This document shows, piece by piece, positions 8,486-14,218 of a stretch of 17,544 nt of DNA. The notes under the pieces were generated by a model. The model had not been told where the DNA came from and did no database searches. It saw only the letters and a list, made by a program, of their open reading frames with translations. The stretch covers positions 1 through 17,544 of the forward strand of contig JAJDFU010000308.1 of the NCBI GenBank assembly GCA_020528935.1, written 5' to 3'. Made by a program: the position numbers and the translations under genes. The stretch comes from Saprospiraceae bacterium. GTDB taxonomy: Bacteria; Bacteroidota; Bacteroidia; Chitinophagales; Saprospiraceae. Numbering within the stretch: position 1 is the first letter of the stretch; every line of letters starts with the position of its first letter.

Positions 8486-8950
8486 ATGCCGACCAAAACC
8501 CAGATCTTCGATGCGTTTACCGGGATAAGCGCATGGGATCACCATGCTATCGTACAGTTTATCCTGGAGCACTCCAGCGGTGCCAGCCGTAAGGACGTAT
8601 GCGAATCCATCGACTATGCGTTGAAGAACAAGCCTTCTTTCGGAGGTTTTGTGCTCACCCTTTGGGAAAACCGGGAGTTGCTCGGGGTATTGGTATGCAA
8701 CAGAACAGGCATGACCGGGTACAGCCCCCGCAACGTATTCGTCTTTGTCGCAGTTCCCACCTCCGATGCCCGCAGCGAACAAATTCTGCGCGAGCTCCTG
8801 GACGAAGGCGTAAAGCGAGCCGACGGGGACATCGCCCTCCACCTGGAGCCCGGCCATCCCGCCCTGCCGCTGTACGAGGACCGAGGTTTTCAACCCCAAT
8901 ACCTGGAGTTGCGTTTTCAGAAAAACCCTTCCACCGTACAAGCTCATTAA
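8486..8950 (+). CDS. GNAT family N-acetyltransferase-like protein
   Basis: This 154-residue protein has the order expected for a Gcn5-related acetyltransferase: an N-terminal helix region (15-50), central strands GGFVLTLWENRELLGVLVCNRTG (53-75) and NVFVFVAVP (83-91), an AcCoA-binding region, and the typical C-terminal IALHLEPGHPALPLYEDRGFQPQYLELRF (116-144). PxxxLYEDRGFQ is the familiar GNAT motif B ending. The pyrophosphate loop, normally RxxGxG/A after the VxP strand, reads SDARSEQ here, so AcCoA binding may be altered. GAGAGGGG just before the ATG is a plausible ribosome site. It precedes the AstE-like gene on the same strand, with 94 bp between them. Substrate unknown. Confidence 0.85.
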   Translation: MPTKTQIFDAFTGISAWDHHAIVQFILEHSSGASRKDVCESIDYALKNKPSFGGFVLTLWENRELLGVLVCNRTGMTGYSPRNVFVFVAVPTSDARSEQILRELLDEGVKRADGDIALHLEPGHPALPLYEDRGFQPQYLELRFQKNPSTVQAH

Positions 8951-9033
8951 GGACACCTCTTCCCCAATTTTTTTCAGAAAAGAACTACCTTCTTTTGGGG
9001 AAAATTCGTACACTTCGAAGCTGTAGATGTCCT
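8950..9033. repeat. Nested inverted repeats between the GNAT and AstE-like genes
   Basis: The outer arms AGGACA (8950-8955) and TGTCCT (9028-9033) enclose inner arms TTCCCCAA (8960-8967) and TTGGGGAA (8995-9002), both perfect. The inner loop is 27 nt and starts with a run of T. A third small fold, TACA-CTTCGAAG-C-TGTA, lies at about 9008-9024. The element fills almost the whole gap. It could be a rho-independent-like stop for the GNAT transcript or a short dispersed repeat. Confidence 0.4.
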
Positions 9034-9044
9034 AACCCCACTCC

Positions 9045-9986
9045 ATGAACTCAGATCGCGTGATCGGCTGCCATACGGGGAAAGATCGCGGTCCGCTGCT
9101 GATCGCCCTGGGCGGCATGCACGGCAATGAACCGGCCGGCGTACGAGCGCTGGAGCAATTTTTCACCCTGTTGGAAATAGAGCCCAGCATCAACCCCGAA
9201 TTCTCCTTCTGCGGCCGCTTTGTGGGCTTGCGGGGCAACCTGAAAGCCCTGCGCCGGGAGCGCCGCTTCATCGAAAAGGACCTCAACCGGCAGTGGACCC
9301 CCGAGAACGTGGCCCGCATCCGCCGGACACCCCGGCAGGATCTGGAAAATGAGGATCTCGAGCTCCTGGAGGTTCTGGAGTGCATCGAAGAACAGATTCG
9401 CGATTACCAACCCGCCAAAATGGTGCTGCTGGACCTGCACACTACGACGGCCACCGGCGGCATCTTCTCCATACCCACCGACGATCCCGAGAGTGTCCGC
9501 ATTGCCGTAGAGCTGCACGCACCCGTCATCAAAGGGCTGTTGCGGGGCATACGGGGCACCACCCTGCACTATTTCAACACCGAAAACATGGGCGTGCGCA
9601 CCGTGTCCGTCACCTTCGAGGCCGGCCAGCACGACGACGAACTCTCCGTAAACCGCGCCCTGGCTGCCATTACCAACTGCATGCGCACCATAGGTTGCGT
9701 GCAGGCCCAGCATGTGGAGAACCGGCACGACGAACTGCTCAAGGAATACTCCCAAAACCTGCCCAAGATCGCCGAACTCATCATGACCCATCCCATACGG
9801 CCGGGCGACCAGTTCCGCATGCTGCCCAATTACCACAACTTCCAGCATGTGGACCAGGGCGAAGTACTGGCCGTTGACCAGCACGGCAAGATCAAAGCAC
9901 CGGAAGAGGGCTGCATCCTCATGCCCCTCTACCAGGAGCAAGGCGACGACGGCTTTTTCCTCATCCGGCCGTTGGAGTTCTTTTGA
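9045..9986 (+). CDS. Succinylglutamate desuccinylase/aspartoacylase (AstE/AspA) family zinc hydrolase
   Basis: The 313-residue protein belongs to the AstE/AspA branch of the M14 zinc carboxypeptidase fold, whose members remove acyl groups from N-acylated amino acids. Zinc ligands are visible as GGMHGNEPAG (23-32, His26 and Glu29) and LLDLHTTTATGG (128-139, His132). The general acid/base Glu is Glu192 in FEAGQH. GNLKALRRERRFIEKDLNR (64-82) is the substrate-binding stretch, which in family members reads GNxxAL...DLNR. The C-terminal part (about 245-313) is a small beta domain of the kind found in many members. The substrate could be an N-succinyl or N-acetyl amino acid; sequence alone does not decide. 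It stands behind the GNAT gene, so a paired acylation/deacylation role is conceivable but unsupported. Confidence 0.9.
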   Translation: MNSDRVIGCHTGKDRGPLLIALGGMHGNEPAGVRALEQFFTLLEIEPSINPEFSFCGRFVGLRGNLKALRRERRFIEKDLNRQWTPENVARIRRTPRQDLENEDLELLEVLECIEEQIRDYQPAKMVLLDLHTTTATGGIFSIPTDDPESVRIAVELHAPVIKGLLRGIRGTTLHYFNTENMGVRTVSVTFEAGQHDDELSVNRALAAITNCMRTIGCVQAQHVENRHDELLKEYSQNLPKIAELIMTHPIRPGDQFRMLPNYHNFQHVDQGEVLAVDQHGKIKAPEEGCILMPLYQEQGDDGFFLIRPLEFF

Positions 9987-9999
9987 TGGGTTTTCGATG

Positions 10000-10049
10000 C
10001 CTCCCGCAGGAGGGGAGGAGCCCTTCACCGGTATTTTCCCGCTGAAAAT
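10000..10049. other. Two small hairpins in a convergent gap
   Basis: CCTCC-CGCA-GGAGG (10000-10013) and ATTTTC-CCGCT-GAAAAT (10033-10049) lie between the convergent AstE-like and ABC genes. The second has A/T-rich arms and could act as a weak bidirectional terminator. Neither has a clear T-run after a GC-rich stem, so the assignment is tentative. Confidence 0.35.
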
Positions 10050-10070
10050 CCCCGGAGCAAAGGTAGTCCG

Positions 10071-11840
10071 CTAGGCTTCATCGGCCATCTGCAAAAACTG
10101 CATGTCGTGCAGGTGGCGGTAGTGCCCGTCCTCGAGCTGCAGCAGCTCCTCGTGCGTGCCGTATTCCACCACCTGGCCTTTGCGCAGTACCAGTACGTGG
10201 TCGGCATGGCGGATCGTGCTCAGGCGGTGCGCAATGATGATGCTGGTGCGCCGGGCGATGAGCTTTTCGATGGCGTGCTGGATGACGGCTTCGGTCTCCG
10301 GATCCACCGAGGAGGTGGCCTCATCCAGGATGAGAATGTCGGGGTCGAACACCAAGGCCCGCACGAAGGAGATGAGCTGTCGCTGCCCCATGCTCAGGGT
10401 AGCGCCCCGCTCCATCACCTGGTAATCGTAGCCTCCCGGTAGCCGCTCGATGAATGCATCCGCTCCGATGAGGCGGGCGGCTTTTTCCACTTCTTCGCGG
10501 CTGATGGCTTCGTCGCGCAGAGTGATGTTTTCGTACACGCTGCCCGAGAAGAGGAAGACGTCCTGCAGGACCATGCCCAGGCGATTGCGCAGGGCGTAGA
10601 GGTCGTATTCGCGCTGGTCCACTCCATCCACCAGGATATGGCCTTTCTGAATGTCGTAGAAGCGGTTGAGCAGGTTGATGATCGTGGTTTTGCCGGAGCC
10701 GGTGCTTCCCACGATAGCCAGGGTATTGCCGGGCTCGATGCGAAAGCTGAGATCGCGCAATACCCAATCGCGGGCATTGTACGCGAAGTAGACGCGTTGA
10801 AAGGCCACCTCACCGCGCAGTTTCTCCGGCTTACGGGTGCCGGTATTGGGAATGAGCTCCTCGCGGTCCAGGAGGGTGAAGACCCGCTCGGAGGCGACCA
10901 GCCCCATCTGGAGAGTGTTGAACTTATCGGCCAGCATGCGCATGGGGCGAAAGAGCATGCTCAGGTAAATGGGAAAGGCAACCAGGGCGCCCAGGGTCAC
11001 CTCATTGCCAATGACCCCGCGGGCGCCGTACCACACCATCAGGCCCAGGGAAGCCGCCGAGATGATCTCCACTACCGGAAAGAAAATGGCATAGTATAGG
11101 ATCGAGTCCAGGTTGGCTTGGGTGTATTCCCGGTTGATGGATCGAAACTTGTTCATTTCCTGTTCTTCCGCATTGAAGATCTGCACCACGCGCATGCCGG
11201 TGATGCGTTCCTGCAGAAAAGCGTTCATGCGAGAGATCTGGGACCGCACGATCTGAAAGGCGGCCTTTACTTTTTCCTTGAAGATGTAGGTGGCCCCGAT
11301 CAGCAGGGGCAGCACGGTGAGGCACACCAGGGTAAGCTTCCAGCTGGTGTACAGCATGATACCCAGCACGGCAAACAAGGTGAGCAGGTCAGCCACGATG
11401 TTGATGACCCCCTGCGTGAATACCTGGTTGATGGTTTCGATATCGTTGATGGTGCGGGTGGTGCTGGTTCCAATGGGGGTGTGGTCGAAGTACTTTAGCC
11501 GCAGATCGGTGATGTGCCGAAAAACGCGCACGCGCAGGTCGCGGATCACCGATTGGCCCAGCAGATTGGTGGAATAGATAAAAATGTATTCCAGCACGGC
11601 TTCCAGGATGAGCACGCCGAAAAGCAGGAGAGTAAGGCGCAGCATGCCGTCCAGGTCGTAGTGGAAGATATAATCATCTACCATCACCTTGATGAGGTGG
11701 GGACGCAGGATAGCTACCGGGGCCAGCACGACGCCCAGCACGGCAGCGGTCATGAACAGCCTGCGGTAGGGCATAGCCTGGCGGAGCACCCGCCCCAGCA
11801 CGTACCAGTCCAGCTTGTTTTTATTGCTTCCTGAGGCCAT
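10071..11840 (-). CDS. ABC exporter half-transporter (MsbA/MdlB-like)
   Basis: The 589-residue protein combines a six-helix transmembrane domain (about 25-310) with a C-terminal ATPase domain (about 345-589) and would work as a dimer in the inner membrane. The ATPase shows Walker A GSTGSGKT (378-385), Q-loop LQDVFLF (425-431), the signature TLSMGQRQL (481-489), Walker B ILILDEATSSVD (502-513) with Glu507, and the H-loop His538. The signature is LSMGQ rather than LSGGQ; from memory, LSxGQRQL variants occur in the SmdB/MdlB/YheH branch of multidrug-type exporters. The ATPase site therefore looks complete. No partner half-transporter is adjacent, suggesting a homodimer. The cargo (lipid or drug) cannot be told. 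It faces the AstE-like gene tail to tail. Confidence 0.93.
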   Translation of the reverse strand: MASGSNKNKLDWYVLGRVLRQAMPYRRLFMTAAVLGVVLAPVAILRPHLIKVMVDDYIFHYDLDGMLRLTLLLFGVLILEAVLEYIFIYSTNLLGQSVIRDLRVRVFRHITDLRLKYFDHTPIGTSTTRTINDIETINQVFTQGVINIVADLLTLFAVLGIMLYTSWKLTLVCLTVLPLLIGATYIFKEKVKAAFQIVRSQISRMNAFLQERITGMRVVQIFNAEEQEMNKFRSINREYTQANLDSILYYAIFFPVVEIISAASLGLMVWYGARGVIGNEVTLGALVAFPIYLSMLFRPMRMLADKFNTLQMGLVASERVFTLLDREELIPNTGTRKPEKLRGEVAFQRVYFAYNARDWVLRDLSFRIEPGNTLAIVGSTGSGKTTIINLLNRFYDIQKGHILVDGVDQREYDLYALRNRLGMVLQDVFLFSGSVYENITLRDEAISREEVEKAARLIGADAFIERLPGGYDYQVMERGATLSMGQRQLISFVRALVFDPDILILDEATSSVDPETEAVIQHAIEKLIARRTSIIIAHRLSTIRHADHVLVLRKGQVVEYGTHEELLQLEDGHYRHLHDMQFLQMADEA

Positions 11841-11857
11841 AGGCTTGAAATGGACTG

Positions 11858-11865
11858 CAAACGTA
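11858..11865 (-). promoter_or_regulatory. Putative -7 element of the ABC exporter gene
   Basis: The minus strand reads TACGTTTG, matching TAnnTTTG in all fixed positions, 17 bp before the ATG. The predicted 5' leader would be only about 10-12 nt. No TTG is found at the expected upstream spacing. The remaining gap to radC (up to 11996) shows no further element. Confidence 0.45.
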
Positions 11866-11996
11866 ACGGTAAGTGCGAGCGGATAGTTTCATCGGCTTTC
11901 CGTTTAGTTCGCCATCTGGAACCGGGCTGCTGGGGTAGGTCCGAATCGCGGCGGTACACATTGCATCCGGCTTTTCCGCATTCGCGAACTGCTGCC

Positions 11997-12698
11997 CTAC
12001 AGCAGGCCTTCGTCGGAAAAGCTGGTGTAGCCGCCTTCGGCTATGATGAGGTGGTCCAGCACACATACATCCAGCACTTGTCCGCCCTGTTTGAGTTTGC
12101 GGGTAAGCTCCAGATCGGCCTGGCTGGGCTGGAGGTTGCCGGAGGGATGGTTGTGGCACAGGATGAGCGAGCTGGCCAGGGCCTCTACCGCTTTGCGGAA
12201 TACGATCTTGGCGTCCACTACGGTGCCGCTCACGCCACCGGTACTGATGCGCTCGCGGCCAATAATCCGGTTGGCGCGATTGAGCAGGAGCAGCCAGAAC
12301 TCCTCGTGGGGCAGATCCGCGATCAGGGGGGCGATAGCCTGGTAGGCATCCTGGCTGGCGCGCACCCGCGGCCGGTGGCGCAGATCGGCCAGCTGCCGGC
12401 GGCGGCCCAGCTCCAGGGCGGCTGCTACCGTAACGGCCTTGGCCTCGCCCATGCCTTTGTAGCGAATGAGCTCGCCTACCGAGCAGCGCCCCAGGGCGTG
12501 CAGGTCCTGATCCACATCGGCCAGGATCCGCTGCGCAAGCCCTACGGCCGTCTCTTCCACGGAGCCCGACCGGAGCAGTATGGCCAGCAGCTCGGCATCG
12601 GTCAGGCTGTTTTTGCCCCGCACCAGCAGCTTCTCACGGGGGCGGTCTTCCTCGGCCCAGCTCTTGATGCCGAGGGGCGATTGGGTATAGGAGGACAT
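11997..12698 (-). CDS. radC: RadC family JAB1/MPN-domain protein
   Basis: The 233-residue protein has the RadC layout: an N-terminal helical UPF0758 part with DRPREKLLVRGKNSLTDAELLAILLRSG (18-45), a helix-hairpin-helix-like stretch IRYKGMGEAKAVTVAAALELGRR (78-100), and a JAMM metalloprotease-like domain with HNHPSGNLQPSQAD (182-195). There His182, His184 and Asp195 are the predicted zinc ligands. The family was once linked to DNA repair, but its biochemical function remains unsettled. The frame extends to an ATG at 12782; the ATG at 12698 (MSSYTQSPLGIKSWAEEDRPREKL) gives the usual family length and start, so it is preferred. It is transcribed divergently from rnpA. Confidence 0.95.
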   Translation of the reverse strand: MSSYTQSPLGIKSWAEEDRPREKLLVRGKNSLTDAELLAILLRSGSVEETAVGLAQRILADVDQDLHALGRCSVGELIRYKGMGEAKAVTVAAALELGRRRQLADLRHRPRVRASQDAYQAIAPLIADLPHEEFWLLLLNRANRIIGRERISTGGVSGTVVDAKIVFRKAVEALASSLILCHNHPSGNLQPSQADLELTRKLKQGGQVLDVCVLDHLIIAEGGYTSFSDEGLL

Positions 12699-12727
12699 GG
12701 TTTTTGGGTTTTTGGGGGAAATGCCCG

Positions 12728-12748
12728 GCACCGGTGCAGGTACCTGCA
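12728..12748. promoter_or_regulatory. Two abutting palindromes between radC and rnpA
   Basis: GCACCGGTGC (12728-12737) and TGCAGGTACCTGCA (12735-12748) are perfect palindromes sharing three bases. They lie 30 bp before the radC start and within the 141-bp region from which rnpA also diverges. They could be an operator or a hairpin in a radC leader. No regulator can be named. Confidence 0.35.
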
Positions 12749-12839
12749 TACGTACAACCTTTATTTTTATATAGGAGTCCATTTTTTACAATTTTCCACA
12801 AGCCCCCCGAAAAAGAGGAATTCCCGCTATCTTGACCGC

Positions 12840-13253
12840 ATGCATCGTTTTACCGGCAAGGACGAGCCCCGCGATTTTTCCTTTCGCCCCGGTGAGCGCC
12901 TTAAGAGTCGCAAGCTCATCCAGCGGCTCTTTGCCGAGGGGCACTCCTTTGGCCAATATCCGCTGCGCGTAGTATGGCTGGAAGTGGAAGAAGACTGGGA
13001 CTATCCCGTGCAATTCGCCCAGACCGTTTCCAGGCGAAAGTTCCCCCGGGCCGTACAGCGCAACCGCCTCAAGCGCCAGATGCGCGAAGCCTGGCGCCTG
13101 TCGCGCCACCGCCTGTATAAAAAGCTGAGGCGCGAAAACAAAAAGATCGCTGTGATGCTGTTGTATACAGCCGCGGAGCCCTTGCCCTTTGCAACCATCA
13201 AAAATGCCTGTCGGAAGATCATCCGGCGCCTGGAAAATCAGCTTTCCCCATGA
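12840..13253 (+). CDS. rnpA: Ribonuclease P protein component
   Basis: RnpA binds the RNase P RNA and helps it mature the 5' ends of tRNAs. The 137-residue product has the family order: FRPGERLKSRKLIQRLFAEGHSF (15-37), the central strands with FAQTVSRRKFPRAVQRNRLKRQMREAWR (59-86), which contain the conserved RNRxKR motif (74-79), and a basic C-terminal helix (ATIKNACRKIIRRLENQL). The ATG at 12840 fits the usual start; the open frame continues far upstream only as the complement of radC. rnpA is not beside rpmH here. It overlaps the next gene by 4 bp (ATGA), so the two are probably co-translated. Confidence 0.95.
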   Translation: MHRFTGKDEPRDFSFRPGERLKSRKLIQRLFAEGHSFGQYPLRVVWLEVEEDWDYPVQFAQTVSRRKFPRAVQRNRLKRQMREAWRLSRHRLYKKLRRENKKIAVMLLYTAAEPLPFATIKNACRKIIRRLENQLSP

Positions 13254-13774
13254 ACGCATACCCGCTTGCCCGCACCCTCGGGCTGCTCCTGGCCCTGAGC
13301 CTGAGCGCGACCCTGAACGGCCAGAAAATGCTCATCCTGGAAAAATACGGATCGGCCAAGGTGAAGAAATTCTACGTGGGCGACGAACTGGAGTACAAGC
13401 TCTACGATTTTCCCGGCTTCCGGGAGGCCGTACTGGAAGACATCCTGGTGGAGGACAACCTGCTCGTTTTTCCGAAACAGTACGTTTCGCCGGAAGACAT
13501 CGAAGCCTTTCGCTACGACATCAGTTGGGGCAAGCCGGTGGGCCGAAGCCTCATGTACTTCGGCCTGGGCTGGTCCTTCTTTGCCGGCGTGGCCGACCTC
13601 ACCGGCCTGGGCTACGAATACCGCTGGCGCGATGCCATCGTGTCGGGTACTGCCGTCCTGTCCGGCTTCCTGATCTCCAAACTGGTCAAACACAAGACGA
13701 TTCGCTTCGGCAAAAGGCGGCGCCTGCGGGTGATCGACGTCACCCCCGTGCCCGCACCGCCGCCCAGGCCCTAG
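13250..13774 (+). CDS. Small membrane protein of unknown function, coupled to rnpA
   Basis: I do not recognise a named family. The 174-residue product has a signal peptide (about 1-24, ending LNGQ) and a soluble part with KVKKFYVGDELEYKLYDFPGFREAVLEDILVEDNLLVFPKQYVSPEDIEAFR (37-88). Two probable membrane helices follow (SLMYFGLGWSFFAGVADLTGL, 100-120, and AIVSGTAVLSGFLISKLV, 129-146), then a basic, proline-rich tail. The KRFYVGDELxYKL...ILVEDN-type stretch resembles uncharacterised Bacteroidota envelope proteins known to me only as hypothetical. Its ATG overlaps the rnpA stop as ATGA, so translation is likely coupled. Its stop shares the bases CTAG with the aroQ stop on the other strand. It probably sits in the inner membrane; no function is proposed. 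Confidence 0.85.
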   Translation: MNAYPLARTLGLLLALSLSATLNGQKMLILEKYGSAKVKKFYVGDELEYKLYDFPGFREAVLEDILVEDNLLVFPKQYVSPEDIEAFRYDISWGKPVGRSLMYFGLGWSFFAGVADLTGLGYEYRWRDAIVSGTAVLSGFLISKLVKHKTIRFGKRRRLRVIDVTPVPAPPPRP

Positions 13775-14205
13775 TCGGGCTCGTCCATCAGATAGCGGAG
13801 GGCCAGTTCGTAGCCTTTGAGGCCCATGCCGGCGATGAGGCCTGCGCAGTGCGCCGACAGGTAGGAATGCCGGCGAAAAGTCTCCCGGGCAAACACGTTG
13901 GAGAGGTGCACCTCCACGACCGGGCTCGCTATGGCGGCTATCGCATCGGCCAGGGCCAGGGAGGTGTGGGTGTAGGCCCCCGCATTGAGCACCAGTCCGT
14001 GGCTGGAGAATCCCCACTCGTGCAGCTTGTCGATGAGAGCGCCTTCGCCATTGCTCTGAAAGTAGTGCAGGTCGGCTTCCGGAAAGCGCGCCTGCAAGCG
14101 TGGCCAATACGCCTCAAAAGAGGTATGGCCATACAATTCGGGCTCCCGCCTGCCCAGCAGGTTGAGGTTGGGGCCGTTGAGGATGTGGTATGCCGGACGC
14201 GCCAA
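13771..14205 (-). CDS. aroQ: Type II 3-dehydroquinate dehydratase
   Basis: This enzyme makes 3-dehydroshikimate from 3-dehydroquinate in the shikimate pathway. The 144-residue size fits the small dodecameric type II class. Marks: ILNGPNLNLLGRREPELYG (8-26) with catalytic Tyr25 and the active-site Arg, QSNGEGALID (50-59), LNAGAYTHTS (73-82), EVHLSNVFARETFRRHSYLS (98-117) with catalytic His100. The best start is TTG at 14205: no in-frame ATG exists between it and the upstream in-frame stop, and the protein begins right before the conserved N-terminal strand. The start lies 13 bp behind the recQ stop, with a run of seven C between them, so the gene is probably read together with recQ. Confidence 0.95.
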   Translation of the reverse strand: MARPAYHILNGPNLNLLGRREPELYGHTSFEAYWPRLQARFPEADLHYFQSNGEGALIDKLHEWGFSSHGLVLNAGAYTHTSLALADAIAAIASPVVEVHLSNVFARETFRRHSYLSAHCAGLIAGMGLKGYELALRYLMDEPD

Positions 14206-14218
14206 GGTGGAGGGGGGG

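Noticed and set aside
8486..9986. A toxin-antitoxin or defence pair
   Set aside because: Neither the GNAT protein nor the AstE-like hydrolase has the size, spacing or partner typical of such systems; no DUF1778-type antitoxin is present.
9051..10028. Minus-strand frame of 325 codons opposite the AstE-like gene
   Set aside because: It is a shadow of a gene with intact zinc-ligand motifs; the translation is low-complexity and Gly/Val/His-rich.
11850..12839. Upstream extension of the rnpA frame (467 codons in total)
   Set aside because: The extension is the complement of radC; RnpA begins naturally at the ATG at 12840.
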